From NCBI GenBank assembly GCA_015689745.1, contig WVSO01000004.1, positions 1 through 64,000 of the forward strand: a DNA stretch of 64,000 nucleotides, in the 5' to 3' direction. A program made the position numbers and the translations under genes. The notes beneath the pieces were generated by a model. That model had not been told where the DNA came from. It did not search any database and worked only from the letters and a program-made list of their open reading frames with translations. Source of the stretch: Rhodobacterales bacterium HKCCSP123 (GTDB taxonomy: Bacteria > Pseudomonadota > Alphaproteobacteria > Rhodobacterales > Rhodobacteraceae). This document shows, in pieces, positions 44,901-54,223 of the stretch; position 1 is the first letter of the stretch; each line of letters begins with the position of its first letter.

Positions 44901-45187
44901 CCGGGATAAAGGGCAAGGTCCTGAGCGCGATCGCGCACGGCATCCCGACGGTGCTCACGCCCATTGCGGCCGAGGGCATCGGGTTGCGGTCCGGGCACGA
45001 TTGCCTGATCGCCGAAACGCCGAGGGCCTGGGCGGATGCCATCCTTGCCCTGTCCGAGGATGACGCGATGTGGACGGCCATGTCGAAGGCGGGCCGGGAC
45101 TACGCCGCATCCCGCTTCTCGTTCGAGGCGGGGCGCCAGAAGATGAAGGCCGCCTTCGAGGCGATCGACCTGTTCGGGGCGGTCTGA
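41993..45187 (+). CDS. Giant bifunctional glycosyltransferase (GT2 plus GT4-like)
   Basis: A 1064-residue cytoplasmic protein in three parts. Residues 1-400 form a beta-rich region of unknown family. From about 430 a GT2 domain follows (VVSVIIPAHNQVKVTYYTL, VILVDDASSD, LLNNDTEPTLGWLDSL with its DxD-type NDTE, and YFEDTDLAFKVREAGF). The last 350 residues form a GT-B domain (RVLFIDYTTPREDRDAGS, FLGSFNHHPNAEGVKWF, LLSGAGIKGKVLSAIAHGIP). GTG at 41993 has GGGG 10 bases upstream; ATGs at 42002 and 42008 are alternatives. It begins the polysaccharide island and is followed by the sulfotransferase gene 3 bases later. Confidence 0.88.
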   Translation: MRDMSMTIPEIVESVVLANGELLVHATPDALTAGLRVRCGDGFAAIVAIEDPDFSPPHVPLRKPFSFLPGSVPLAERLADGREATFGSEAHVNGLEDWAIEDGRTVQIRVDGFDRPHVIEIAQTLTVQAAEAALVFEAWVASHRCRAELLVTFDHADGRHPTTVTLPMDPRFRGGRSIDGYQHVLVPLPFRRTGCSVKVQINYLRYRPDEEENYPYVFIADAQVREHAKRVQRVQPRERLIGPASGGAWYTARVPAFRSAGDEPVALHLGDEVLEVFAPERNRVTLCDDYGHSLVLRADQAQSMSLFVDGVARDTVHVGTEATPVRLPDICLRGEIVEVSIRDLSGSQVFLCLPVLAPRILTPQDIIARESRPPLPTDLTVRSNHRYRASRAHLAHPIAGLDPASLVTALDTLDQTHETLTLRPIAFPEIDDPVVSVIIPAHNQVKVTYYTLCALLVAHNRTRFEVILVDDASSDETSELETIVSGITVIRNQEPQRFIRACNAGVAAARGPYVVLLNNDTEPTLGWLDSLVDAFERFDGIGLAGSKLIYPDGRLQDAGGIVWNSGNPWNYGNGGNPWDPKVCYARQADYLSGAALMTTRAVWDRVGGLSDYLEPMYFEDTDLAFKVREAGFKTWFVPSSVVYHFEGMTSGTDTSTGFKRFQEINRPRFKRRWTNAFATFGREGHQPDLEKDRGIVGRVLFIDYTTPREDRDAGSYAARREIELVQSLGYKVTFLPQNLAHLGSYTDSMERSGVEMVYAPFHLSVQEFLEKRAAEFDAVYITRYYVAQETIHRIRQLNPRARIILNNADLHFLRELRAALSTGDRDRLAAVRSVREQELDMMTQADLVLSYNEVEHSVITSHTEGQARVMTCPWVVAIPERVPPLKGRRGLSFLGSFNHHPNAEGVKWFCSEVMPRLDGPRTKLTIYGSGMGPDIEALASDRIDPAGYVHDLSDAYGRHRIFVAPLLSGAGIKGKVLSAIAHGIPTVLTPIAAEGIGLRSGHDCLIAETPRAWADAILALSEDDAMWTAMSKAGRDYAASRFSFEAGRQKMKAAFEAIDLFGAV

Positions 45188-45190
45188 GGC

Positions 45191-45886
45191 ATGATCATCA
45201 ACCAGTCCGTCGGCTTCACCTTCATTCACATTCCGAAATCCGCCGGAACGAGCGTGACGCGCTTTCTGGCCCCCCTGAACGGCCCCCTCGATCTCGAGAT
45301 CGGCGGGACTGTCTTCGGCGAGGAGGTCCAGCGCGCCTACGCAACGCGCCACAATCTGCGGAAGCATTCCACGCTTGCAGAGATGCGGGGCGCACTGGGG
45401 ATGGCCCGCCCGCCGGGCGACATGTTCCTTTCCACCTTCGTAAGGAACCCCTACGCGCGCCTGTCCTCGATCTTCTCGTTTCTGCGGACGTGGGAGGGGT
45501 ATAACCCCGATCTCCTTCGCCTGATGAAATCCTTTACCGATTTCCGGGAATTCGTGGCATCCGGCCTGTTCATGCGCCTGCCGGGACCCGATGGCATGTT
45601 CCGCCCGCAATGCGACTGGCTGACCCTCGACGGCGCGGTGGCCGACACCGTGCGCTGGTTCCGGATCGAAGAGCTCACCTCCGCCATCGAGACCATCCGG
45701 TCTGAGCTGGCCCGGCGCGGGGCCGACGCGAGCCGTCTTTCCGACAGCTTCCCGCATGCCAACAGATCGGGAAGCCATGATCCACGGGGGTTGGGGCTGT
45801 CCGCCGACCTGATGGAAAGGATCGACGCCTTCTATGCCGACGACTTCCGCACCTTCGGCTACGCGCACCAGGGTCCAGGGTCATGA
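45191..45886 (+). CDS. Sulfotransferase family protein
   Basis: A 231-residue carbohydrate sulfotransferase-like protein. The 5'-PSB loop for PAPS reads FIHIPKSAGTSVTRFL, and the 3'-phosphate motif reads TFVRNPYARLSSIFS. The length fits sulfotransferase family 2. It begins 3 bases after the giant glycosyltransferase gene, so it probably sulfates the polymer made by that enzyme. It ends 82 bases from a convergent gene; no clear terminator was seen in between. Confidence 0.88.
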   Translation: MIINQSVGFTFIHIPKSAGTSVTRFLAPLNGPLDLEIGGTVFGEEVQRAYATRHNLRKHSTLAEMRGALGMARPPGDMFLSTFVRNPYARLSSIFSFLRTWEGYNPDLLRLMKSFTDFREFVASGLFMRLPGPDGMFRPQCDWLTLDGAVADTVRWFRIEELTSAIETIRSELARRGADASRLSDSFPHANRSGSHDPRGLGLSADLMERIDAFYADDFRTFGYAHQGPGS

Positions 45887-45968
45887 CGCCCGCCACGCCG
45901 AACCCCGTCGTGCGGCGAAGGCCGGCGAGCCACGCGCGGCCCGGCCATGATGATCGGGGGCGGCTGTC

Positions 45969-47159
45969 CTAATCCACATGCAGCCGTGCGCTGTCGATCA
46001 AGCCGCCCCTCGGGCGGATTGAAAACTCGAGCAGGGACCGCCTCAGCTTGCCGACCATGGCCCCTTTGCCCGAGACCATCCCGATGTCCCCGCCGTCGAC
46101 GGTCTCGCGGAAGTGGCCGTAATCCATGTGCAGCCGCATCGAGCGGAGGCACCCGTCCGACGCATCGAGGCGAAACCGCGGACCCATCGTCTTCACCTCT
46201 TCGGTGACATCGAGGAAGCAGGGCCGGCCGGAAAACAGCCTGAGGTCACGACCCAGATGCGCCCGTGCCTTTTCCGTCTGACTGCGCAGCATGTCCCGAT
46301 GGATCGCGCTCATCTCTTCGAGGATCGCCCGGCTGGAAACCTCGAAGGGCCGAAGGGTCTGCCTGGGCCCCACCTCGGGAAAGGACGCGGCGATCCGGTG
46401 CAGGCGGAAGGCAAGGTCGACGGCCTCCTGGTCGAGGCCCGAAACGATACCGAGCAACTCTCGGTCGTCCTTGAAGGCGCGATTGATCCCCAGGCCGACC
46501 CTGCCGGTCATTCGCATCGACACCAGGCAATAGAACCGGGCCCTCCGGTAGGACGTCGCGGCCGGACGAAAGGCCGTCAGGTGGAAGAACGTCCCGAGCG
46601 GCTGCGCGTGGGTCTTGACGGGCCTCCGTCGACCGGGCGCCTCGTTCCCGGGGCGCACCAGCCAGAGCCCGGACAGGATGTCCTCGATGCCGGCATGGCC
46701 AAGGTTGAAGAAGACGGGCGCCCTCGGTGCGAGGGCCGAGCCGACCCCCGCGAGGATCGTGTCGGGATGCAGGAAAAGGGGGGCGTAGAGCGAACCCAGC
46801 GCATCTGACGACCGCCAGAAGGCGTCCAGGCTTGCCCCGTCGATCTGGTAGATCTCGTCGGCATCGATGCGCATGACGCGGTCGGTGTCGCTGGCCTCGA
46901 GCGACACGGTGCGTTTGTGGGTCTCGTTGCGCCAGGTGCCGGTTATGTACCTGTAGGGCAGGCCAGACCCCTCGAGCACGTCGATGAGTCCGTCCGTCGA
47001 GCGTTCGGGATCTTCACCGTTCAACCTGCAGAACGGGGCGACCCACTCGTAGGCGCCATCCACGACGACGAGCTGGTCGACGTGATCCCTTGCCGAATCC
47101 AGTGCATGCCGGAGAAGCGCACTGTCGTTGTGGATGATGACGACACCCGTCACACGCAT
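45969..47159 (-). CDS. GT2-type glycosyltransferase family protein
   Basis: A 396-residue protein beginning MRVTGVVIIHNDSALLRHALDSARDHVDQLVVVDGAYEW, which matches the GT2 nucleotide-binding strand, with the DxD-like MRIDADEIYQ. The C-terminal half lacks recognised features. ATG at 47159 has GGAGAACC nearby; an in-frame ATG at 47186 is an alternative. It is on the strand opposite the giant transferase and upstream of nothing coupled. Confidence 0.75.
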   Translation of the reverse strand: MRVTGVVIIHNDSALLRHALDSARDHVDQLVVVDGAYEWVAPFCRLNGEDPERSTDGLIDVLEGSGLPYRYITGTWRNETHKRTVSLEASDTDRVMRIDADEIYQIDGASLDAFWRSSDALGSLYAPLFLHPDTILAGVGSALAPRAPVFFNLGHAGIEDILSGLWLVRPGNEAPGRRRPVKTHAQPLGTFFHLTAFRPAATSYRRARFYCLVSMRMTGRVGLGINRAFKDDRELLGIVSGLDQEAVDLAFRLHRIAASFPEVGPRQTLRPFEVSSRAILEEMSAIHRDMLRSQTEKARAHLGRDLRLFSGRPCFLDVTEEVKTMGPRFRLDASDGCLRSMRLHMDYGHFRETVDGGDIGMVSGKGAMVGKLRRSLLEFSIRPRGGLIDSARLHVD

Positions 47160-47240
47160 CTTGGTTCTCCGTGGCACAGGGGCCAAAGGCCGCTCACCCG
47201 TTCCGCACCGGTCTTCGGCACCCCATCCGGGTCCGGCCCC

Positions 47241-47858
47241 TCAATTCGGATCGAGAGTCGCCTCGACGACGCGCAGCATGAGACGCCTGTCGACCATATC
47301 GGGCCCGAGGTGAAACCGCGCCATGCGCCCCACGGTGTCCACCGGTTTGGCGACCCGTTCGATCCAGTGATACCGCGGCCGGTCAACGTAGTCGTCCCAC
47401 AGGACCGTTGCAGGCCGGACAAGCATGAGGGCGGTTGCAAGGAAACAGGCGACACGGAACCTGCCATCGATGAGGACCGTGTCGGGCTCGTCCCTGTCCG
47501 TCCTGCACCAGAAGCCGAAGGCATAGGATGGGAACTTCCTGAACTCGCGCGACTCGAGCGGTCTTCCCCACGCGCCTGTCGGTCCGACATCGACATGAAG
47601 TATCTCGGGCCGCGAAGAGGTGTGCGGCGACATGTCGAGGAACCGTTCGAGCCTCCGGGCCCAGTCCCGGTCGCTCTCGACGGAATAGACCGTCTTGCCC
47701 GGCATCTCGGACGCCAGGACCGTGGAGCCACCGCTTCCGTATTCCAGGATGCAGGTTGCCTTGCCGTAAGCCTCGGACACGACCGCCGCGACCTCGGGCG
47801 GAAAGGTCAGCTTCGGTCGCTCCGGCCCAGATGCCGGAAAGTCCTCATCCTCGGCCAT
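47241..47858 (-). CDS. SAM-methyltransferase-like protein
   Basis: A 205-residue protein with a Rossmann-type motif (CILEYGSGGSTVLASEM) and an acidic strand end (VYSVESDRDWARRL) typical of class I methyltransferases acting on small molecules or sugars; a later DTVLIDGRFRVACFLATALML strand supports the fold. The catalytic substrate cannot be told. ATG at 47858, 14 bases inside the end of manC, is preferred because of GAGGACGG upstream. It likely follows manC in one transcript. Confidence 0.75.
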   Translation of the reverse strand: MAEDEDFPASGPERPKLTFPPEVAAVVSEAYGKATCILEYGSGGSTVLASEMPGKTVYSVESDRDWARRLERFLDMSPHTSSRPEILHVDVGPTGAWGRPLESREFRKFPSYAFGFWCRTDRDEPDTVLIDGRFRVACFLATALMLVRPATVLWDDYVDRPRYHWIERVAKPVDTVGRMARFHLGPDMVDRRLMLRVVEATLDPN

Positions 47859-49269
47859 ATCCGTCCTCGTACCTGATGATGTCGTCCTCGCCGAGATACG
47901 CACCCGTCTGCACCTCGATCAGGACCATGGGCACCTTGCCCGGGTTCTCAAGCCGGTGGACCGTGCCGAGCGGGATGTAGACGGACTGGTTCTCGGCCAC
48001 CAATGTCACGTCATCCCCCAATGTCACCTTCGCCGTGCCCTGAACCACGATCCAGTGCTCCGCCCGGTGATGGTGGCTCTGAAGGCTCATGGCCGCACCC
48101 GGGTTCACCTGGATGCGCTTCACCTGGAACCGGTCACCCAAGACCAGGCTCTCGAACCAGCCCCAGGGCCTGTGATCCTTGGGGAACTCGGTCGCCTGCC
48201 GCGCGCCTTCCTCCTTCAGCGACGCAACCGCCCGCCGCAACTCCTGCGCGCGGTCGAGCGGAGCCACGAGAACCGCGTCGGGCATGGCCACGGCGATCAT
48301 GTTCTCGAGGCCCAGGCCCACCAGGACCTGCCCTTCCGCCTCGGCCCTGAGAAGCGTGTTGCGGCAATCGAGGGCCCGGACCGGCCCGCGCGTGGCCACC
48401 CCATCCCCGTCGCGCGGCATCTCGCGCCAGACGCCCTCCCAGCCACCGAGATCGGACCAGCCCCCGTCGAAGGGCACCACGCTCAGCCCCTCGGCCCGTT
48501 CCATCACGGCATAGTCGATGGAGATGTCCTCTGCCTCGGACCATGCGACCGGGTCGAGCCGCCGGAAACCGAGATCGGCCCTTGCCTCGGCCACCGACCG
48601 CCGCACGGCGTCGAAAACGGCGGGCGCATGGGTCTGGAAGGCCTCGATCAGAGTGTCTGCCCGCGCCAGGAACAGCCCGGCATTCCAGAGGTATCGGCCA
48701 TCCGCACGCATCGCTTCCGCCCTGGTGCGGTCGGGTTTCTCGACGAACCGGCTGAGCGGAAGCGGTCCGCCGCCACCGTGCTCGATCTCAAGGTAGCCGT
48801 AGCCGGTCTCTGGCCTGTCGGGCCGGATGCCGAATGTCACGATCTGTCCCTCGCGCGCCGCACCGGTTCCGGCCATGACGGCGGCGTCGAAGGCATCGCC
48901 ATCGCCGACGACGTGATCGGAAGGCGTGACGAGCACCAGCGCCCCGGGGTCGGTTTCGACGATGTGCAGAACCGCGGCGAGGATCGCGGGCGCCGTGTTC
49001 CTCGGTTCGGGTTCGAGCAGAACCGCGGCGGGATCCACGCCGGCCTCGGCCATCTGCTGCGTGACGATGAAACGGAAGTCCGACGCCGTCACGACCACCG
49101 GCTTCCTGTATCCCCTTCGCGCGACCCGCCGGACCGAGGCCTGGAAAAGCGTGCCCTCGCCCACCAGCGCGGAGAATTGCTTGGGATAGCTCCGTCGTGA
49201 CAGCGGCCAGAGCCGCGTGCCCGACCCGCCGCAGAGGATGATCGGCGTGATGGAAACGGTGTCTGTCAT
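47845..49269 (-). CDS. manC: Mannose-1-phosphate guanylyltransferase/mannose-6-phosphate isomerase
   Basis: A 474-residue bifunctional enzyme making GDP-mannose from mannose-6-phosphate. N-terminal pyrophosphorylase motif GGSGTRLWPLSRRSYPKQ (14-31), the FVEKPD sugar-binding motif, and DYAVMERAEGLSVV are present; the C-terminal cupin isomerase has LQSHHHRAEHWIVVQGTAKV as metal site. GDP-mannose feeds the polysaccharide made by the surrounding glycosyltransferases. AGGGGG about 10 bases before the ATG at 49269 supports this start. Confidence 0.94.
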   Translation of the reverse strand: MTDTVSITPIILCGGSGTRLWPLSRRSYPKQFSALVGEGTLFQASVRRVARRGYRKPVVVTASDFRFIVTQQMAEAGVDPAAVLLEPEPRNTAPAILAAVLHIVETDPGALVLVTPSDHVVGDGDAFDAAVMAGTGAAREGQIVTFGIRPDRPETGYGYLEIEHGGGGPLPLSRFVEKPDRTRAEAMRADGRYLWNAGLFLARADTLIEAFQTHAPAVFDAVRRSVAEARADLGFRRLDPVAWSEAEDISIDYAVMERAEGLSVVPFDGGWSDLGGWEGVWREMPRDGDGVATRGPVRALDCRNTLLRAEAEGQVLVGLGLENMIAVAMPDAVLVAPLDRAQELRRAVASLKEEGARQATEFPKDHRPWGWFESLVLGDRFQVKRIQVNPGAAMSLQSHHHRAEHWIVVQGTAKVTLGDDVTLVAENQSVYIPLGTVHRLENPGKVPMVLIEVQTGAYLGEDDIIRYEDGYGRG

Positions 49270-49413
49270 GAAGGTTGTGCCCCCTTGCACGAACAACGGA
49301 CGAGATATCCCGGCAGAAAAGTCCACGCCGCGCACCGGGCGGGCGGCACGCGGCTCACCCTGGTCGCGCCGGGAGGGGGCGGGTCCACGACTCCCGGCTC
49401 TCTTGTGCGGGCC

Positions 49414-51756
49414 TCACCGGACATGGCGACCTGCGGAACCGGTGCCGTCGATCTCCCGCGCCAGCGCGAGCGCCAGGCCGGTGTCGGCAGCATCGCGCGT
49501 CTCGCGCGCGGGGGGCGGAACGACGGTCGAATGACGGTGCATGTGGCGACGCAGGTCAGCGATGGGCCGGAGGCAGACCGGGGCATCGTCGGGGTCCGTC
49601 CGCAAGAGATGTCGCGCCACGGCCCGTGTCATGAGACCGGGCCCGGTCTTGAACCATCGGTGGTCGTTGTCCCGCGCAAGGCAGGATGCGACGACCTGAT
49701 CCAGCGCGGCACGGGTCAGGGGATGCCCGGCCGGAGCCAGGAGCGCGTCGAGGCTCAGGGACCCGTCCCCGTCGCGGAACAGGAGCGCGCCATGGTCGGC
49801 ATCGAACAGCGCATCGACGGACGGCGAGGGCCATTGATCCGCCGCGACGATCGCCCCGCCGTGGATCACCGCAAGCGCGAGAAAAACGAGGTCCGCCTTT
49901 TGCGCATCGTCCTGCGTCACCCTGAAGGCCCTGACGGCAGCATCGCCACCGGCCTCGTCCATCGACGCGGCGCCATCGGAGACGAGATGGACCGAGACCT
50001 CGCGCCGCGTCGCCGTGCGCCACGCCTCGAAAAGGCGCCCGGCCTCTTCCGATGGCGGCGCGGAGGACGGCCAGACGAGATGAACGGTCTCGGGCAGGGG
50101 CGTGCCGGCCTTCCCGTCGCATGGCATCGAGGCAAGACCGGCGACGATCCCGCGGGCCGGAAGGAAGAAACCCTCGGCCAGCGGCGCGAGCATATCGGCA
50201 TCGCCGCCAGTCCAGTCGATGCCCGCCGCGGCGAGGATCCGAGCCTCGTTCAGAAGGCTGCCGATCCGGGTCGCGCGCGGGCGACGGATGAGTGCCGCCT
50301 CGAGAGGACCGTCCTCGATCCTCAGCCGGCCCAGCTCCGCTTCGGCCCGCGTGAGGTCACCGGCCAGCAGGCAGGTCTCGATCCGCCGCACCCGCGGCGA
50401 GGTTGCGCCGTCCCGCGCAAGCGACTGGATCGACGGCTCGCGTCCGGGTCCGGGTCCGCTCAGGCCGCAGGCCTCGCAGGCGATGGCGGCAAGCCCGGCG
50501 AGGGCGCGATCCTCGGGCCACCGCCTGCAGCAGGCGCGAAGGTATCTCGCCGCAAGCGGACCGCTGCCCCCGCCGAGAAGGACACGACCGACGCGCTCGG
50601 CCGCCTCGCGGCCCCGGCTGGCGACCGGGTTTGCCCGGATCCAGTCAAGCGCGAACCTCGGCCCGAGCCGCAAGAGCCGCTGCTCGATCTCGAAGGCCTG
50701 CCGGTCCTCGGCGGGCCAGTCCGCACCGGCGAAAGCGGCAAGGACCGCGCGGGCCGCCTCGTCCGAACGACAGCGCCGGGCGCGCTCGACAATCCGCAGC
50801 GCGACGTACCAGGGGAGATCGCGCGCCGACAGCAGCCGATCGAGGATCAAGGCACTCGCCTCGGTGTCACCGGCTGCCAGGGCCGCGTCGAGATCGGCGG
50901 GATCGGGCCGGGACGGCGCAGGCGGCGCCGGGTCCGGTCGCCCTCCGCCGATGGTGGGGCGGGCTCGGGTCGAAGGCTCCTGCACATTGCCGGCATCGCC
51001 GAGGCACGCTTCACATCGTCTGCGCAGGGTCCCGGCCTCGACGTCGAAGGCAGCGCCCGGTGGCAAGGCATCGAGCGCGCCAATCGCCGCGGCGGCGTCA
51101 CCCGCCGCGAAAAGGCCCTGCGCGATGCGCAGGCGCAGTTCCGGATGCGCGGGGGATCGGGCCAGGGCCGCGCGCGATGCGTCCCGAGCCGTTTCTGCAT
51201 CTCGCGACGCCAAGGCCCCCTCGATCAGGGCCATGTGCGCGACGGGCGCACCGGGGTCCTGCCGGAGAAGCCGGTGGCACAGCTCCGCCGCTTGTCCGGC
51301 CTCCCCGGCCTCGCGGTAAAGCGAGATGGCGAAATCGAGGTCGCGCTGCGATGGATCGGTGCCCAATGCGGCGGAGAAGAACCCGGCAGCTGCGCCAGGT
51401 CCGGCGTGTTCCCTGAGAGCACGGGCCGTCCTTTTCCACAGCAGCATGTTCCCGGGAAGATGATGCAAGGCCTCGCGCCCTGCCTCGACCGCATCCCCGG
51501 TCGCACCGAGGGCACAGAGCGCGTCGACAAGTCCGATCCAAGCCCAGGCATGCAGCGGGGTCTGCGCCACGAGGCCGCGATACAGCGGTGCCGCGCCGTG
51601 GAAATCACCAAACTCGGCAAGGGCGCCTGCCGCGCCGAACCGCAGCGATGCGATCCAGCCTTGTTGTCCCCCCACTCCGTCAAGCAGCGCGGCGAGGTCG
51701 CGCAGGAGCGGCACCAACCTGTCCTTGTCCAACTCCACCAGCGTCCTGCCCGCCAT
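49414..51756 (-). CDS. TPR protein with a C-terminal GT32-like domain
   Basis: A 780-residue protein. The first about 230 residues contain TPR-like helical repeats (for example GRTLVELDKDRLVPLLRDLA, AISLYREAGEAGQAAELCHR). A Pro/Asp-rich linker near 270-290 is followed by more helical repeats. The last about 200 residues resemble Gly_transf_sug (GT32/DXD) enzymes: TVHLVWPSSAPPSEEA, FLALAVIHGGAIVAADQWP. The usual DXD is degenerate (AADQ), so activity is doubtful. ATG at 51756 and GTG at 51762 are both possible starts. It is upstream of manC on the same strand. Confidence 0.7.
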   Translation of the reverse strand: MAGRTLVELDKDRLVPLLRDLAALLDGVGGQQGWIASLRFGAAGALAEFGDFHGAAPLYRGLVAQTPLHAWAWIGLVDALCALGATGDAVEAGREALHHLPGNMLLWKRTARALREHAGPGAAAGFFSAALGTDPSQRDLDFAISLYREAGEAGQAAELCHRLLRQDPGAPVAHMALIEGALASRDAETARDASRAALARSPAHPELRLRIAQGLFAAGDAAAAIGALDALPPGAAFDVEAGTLRRRCEACLGDAGNVQEPSTRARPTIGGGRPDPAPPAPSRPDPADLDAALAAGDTEASALILDRLLSARDLPWYVALRIVERARRCRSDEAARAVLAAFAGADWPAEDRQAFEIEQRLLRLGPRFALDWIRANPVASRGREAAERVGRVLLGGGSGPLAARYLRACCRRWPEDRALAGLAAIACEACGLSGPGPGREPSIQSLARDGATSPRVRRIETCLLAGDLTRAEAELGRLRIEDGPLEAALIRRPRATRIGSLLNEARILAAAGIDWTGGDADMLAPLAEGFFLPARGIVAGLASMPCDGKAGTPLPETVHLVWPSSAPPSEEAGRLFEAWRTATRREVSVHLVSDGAASMDEAGGDAAVRAFRVTQDDAQKADLVFLALAVIHGGAIVAADQWPSPSVDALFDADHGALLFRDGDGSLSLDALLAPAGHPLTRAALDQVVASCLARDNDHRWFKTGPGLMTRAVARHLLRTDPDDAPVCLRPIADLRRHMHRHSTVVPPPARETRDAADTGLALALAREIDGTGSAGRHVR

Positions 51757-51833
51757 ACACACTCACATCACTGGCCATGAGGATAGGGCGGCTGCCGGTG
51801 CGTTTGCAATCGTGCCGCGTGCGAAACGGGCGT

Positions 51834-52682
51834 TCAGGACGGATGCGGCATCACCTCGAGAAGAGGGTCGAGCGTCATGCCCCAGGCCGGGACCTGCGCG
51901 CGGGCGCCTGCGACGGCCGCCAGGTCGAGGTCCAGGACCCTGATCGTCGGTGCCGTTCCGCCAAGGTCGGCGAGAACCTCTCCCCAGGGCCCCACCGCAA
52001 GCGCGTGGCCATAGGTAACGCGCCCGTCGGCATGCTCACCCGCCTGCGCCGCGGCCAGGACGAAAGCGCCCGTCTCGATCGCACGGGCGCGCAGAAGCAC
52101 CTCCCAATGGGCGCGGCCGGTGGGCACGGTGAAGGCCGAGGGGATGAACATCAGGACGGCCCCGGCCTGCGCGTAAGCGCGGTAGAGATAGGGGAACCGC
52201 AGATCGTAGCAGATCGACAGGCCGAACGGCCCCCAGGGCGTCTGCGCCAGCACGGCACGCGCGCCGGGGGCGAAGCGCTTGGACTCGCCGATGGGGGCCT
52301 GCCCCTCGAGCGCCACGTCGAAGAGGTGGATCTTGTCATACTCCGCCACGATCCCGCCCGCGGCGTCGATCAGGGTGGAGTGGTTCAGGTACCGCCCATC
52401 GGGCCCGAGCACGGGGGTCGATCCGGTGTGGATCCAGAGCCCATGCTGCGCGGCCAAGGCGCGGCAGGTGGCGATGAAAGGGTCATCCCCGGCCAGGACG
52501 ACCTGCCGGCGCGAGGTCTCGGGGTCGCGGTTCATCAGCCCCGCGACTTCTGGCAGGGCCAGGAGTTCGGCCCCCTCCCCGGCCGCCTGCCGGGCGAGGT
52601 CGGTGACCGTCTCGATATTGGCCTCGTGCGTGTCGGCCGAACACAACTGGGCCAACGCGACCCGGAGGGTAGCGGCGCTCAT
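51834..52682 (-). CDS. Carbon-nitrogen hydrolase (Nit2-like amidase)
   Basis: A 282-residue nitrilase-superfamily enzyme with the catalytic triad Glu45 (LALPEVAGL), Lys117 (EYDKIHLFD) and Cys158 (SICYDLRFP). It is most like the Nit1/Nit2 branch, which includes omega-amidase and deaminated-glutathione amidase; those act on small amides in repair metabolism. Its start overlaps the glpK stop by 4 bases (ATGA), so it is translated with the glycerol genes, although no functional link is known. Confidence 0.88.
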   Translation of the reverse strand: MSAATLRVALAQLCSADTHEANIETVTDLARQAAGEGAELLALPEVAGLMNRDPETSRRQVVLAGDDPFIATCRALAAQHGLWIHTGSTPVLGPDGRYLNHSTLIDAAGGIVAEYDKIHLFDVALEGQAPIGESKRFAPGARAVLAQTPWGPFGLSICYDLRFPYLYRAYAQAGAVLMFIPSAFTVPTGRAHWEVLLRARAIETGAFVLAAAQAGEHADGRVTYGHALAVGPWGEVLADLGGTAPTIRVLDLDLAAVAGARAQVPAWGMTLDPLLEVMPHPS

Positions 52683-54166
52683 GGCCGGCTCAGGGTGCGG
52701 GCGACGGCATCTTGCCAGCCCGCGTAGCGCGCTTCGCGCGACGCCTCGTCCATTTGCGGCTCGAAGGTCCGGTCCAGCGCCCAGGTCCGGGCGAAGCCCT
52801 CGGCATCCGGGCAGACCCCCGCGCGCATCCCCGCGACCCAGGCCGCGCCAAGCGCCGTCGTCTCCAGCACCTCGGGCCGGTCGACGGGCGCGCCGAGGAT
52901 GTCGGCCAGGAACTGCATCGTCCAGTCCGAGGCACTCATCCCGCCGTCCACGCGGACGTTGCCGCCGCCCGCGCCCTGCCAGTCCGCTGTCATCGCCTCG
53001 ACAAGGTCACGGGTCTGGTAGCCGACGCTTTCCAGCGCCGCGCGGGCGAATTCCGCGGGGCCGGAGTTGCGCACAAGCCCGTGGATCGCACCGCGGCAAT
53101 CCGGGTCCCAGTAGGGCGCGCCCAGCCCGGTGAAGGCGGGCACGAGGTAAAGCTGCTGCGAGGGGTCCGCGGCCTCGGCCAGCGGGCCGCTTTCGGCGGC
53201 GTCCCTGATGATCTTCAGCCCGTCGCGCAACCACTGCACCACCGCGCCCGCGATGAAGATGGAGCCTTCCAGCGCATAGGTCGGCTTGCCGTCGAACTGG
53301 TAGGCGATGGTGCCCAGCATCCGGTTCTGCGAACGCACCAGCGTCTCGCCGGTGTTGAGAAGCGCGAAGCACCCCGTCCCATAGGTCGATTTCAGCATCC
53401 CCGGCGCGAAACAGGCCTGCCCCAGCGTCGCCGCCTGCTGGTCGCCCGCAACCCCGAGGATCGGAATGGCCGCCCCGAAAAGCGCGGGATCGGTCGTGCC
53501 GAAATCGGCCGCGCAATCCCTGACCTCGGGCAACATGCCCATGGGGATGTTCAGAAGATCGCAGATCCCGGCATCCCAGTGCCCCTCGCGGATGTTGTAG
53601 AGAAGCGTCCGCGCCGCGTTGGTGGCGTCGGTCACGTGGGCGGCACCACCGGTCATCTTCCAGATGAGCCAGCTGTCCACCGTGCCGAAGGCGATCTCGC
53701 CCGCCTCGGCACGCGCGCGCAGCCCGTCGACATTGTCCAGAAGCCACGCGAGCTTCGAGCCCGAGAAATACGGGTCGAGCAGGAGGCCCGTCTTCTCCTG
53801 CACCATCGGCTCGTGCCCTTCGGCCTTGAGCCCCGCGCAGAAGGCCGCGGTGCGGCGGTCCTGCCAGACGATCGCGTTATGCACGGGCCTGCCGGTCGCC
53901 CGGTCCCAGACAACGACCGTCTCGCGCTGGTTGGTGATCCCGATGGCCGCGATGTCCGAGGCGATGACGCCCCCCTTCTCCAGCGCGCCACGGCAGGTGG
54001 CGACGACGCTTTGCCAGATCTCCTCGGCGTCATGCTCCACCCAGCCCGAGGCCGGGTAGTGCTGGGTGAACTCCTGTTGCGCACTTGCCCCCGGCGACAG
54101 GTCCGCGCCGAACAGGATCGCGCGGGTCGACGTGGTGCCCTGATCTATGGCCAGAACATGCGTCAT
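52679..54166 (-). CDS. glpK: Glycerol kinase
   Basis: A 495-residue FGGY kinase that phosphorylates glycerol to glycerol-3-phosphate in the cytoplasm. The ATP-binding motif appears as [12 protein letters not shown], and [25 protein letters not shown] and the C-terminal [22 protein letters not shown] are family signatures. It lies 57 bases after glpD on the same strand; the glycerol operon reads glpD-glpK-nitrilase. Confidence 0.96.
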   Translation of the reverse strand: MTHVLAIDQGTTSTRAILFGADLSPGASAQQEFTQHYPASGWVEHDAEEIWQSVVATCRGALEKGGVIASDIAAIGITNQRETVVVWDRATGRPVHNAIVWQDRRTAAFCAGLKAEGHEPMVQEKTGLLLDPYFSGSKLAWLLDNVDGLRARAEAGEIAFGTVDSWLIWKMTGGAAHVTDATNAARTLLYNIREGHWDAGICDLLNIPMGMLPEVRDCAADFGTTDPALFGAAIPILGVAGDQQAATLGQACFAPGMLKSTYGTGCFALLNTGETLVRSQNRMLGTIAYQFDGKPTYALEGSIFIAGAVVQWLRDGLKIIRDAAESGPLAEAADPSQQLYLVPAFTGLGAPYWDPDCRGAIHGLVRNSGPAEFARAALESVGYQTRDLVEAMTADWQGAGGGNVRVDGGMSASDWTMQFLADILGAPVDRPEVLETTALGAAWVAGMRAGVCPDAEGFARTWALDRTFEPQMDEASREARYAGWQDAVARTLSRP

Positions 54167-54223
54167 CGGCCCCTCCCCTTCTCTTGTGTTGTCGAGCCTA
54201 TCCCAAGGCAGCGCGCCTGCAAG

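Noticed and set aside
41951-45868. A 1305-codon minus-strand open frame opposite the giant glycosyltransferase
   Set aside because: The plus-strand gene has clear GT2 and GT-B motifs and the sulfotransferase its PAPS motifs; the antisense translation shows no family features.
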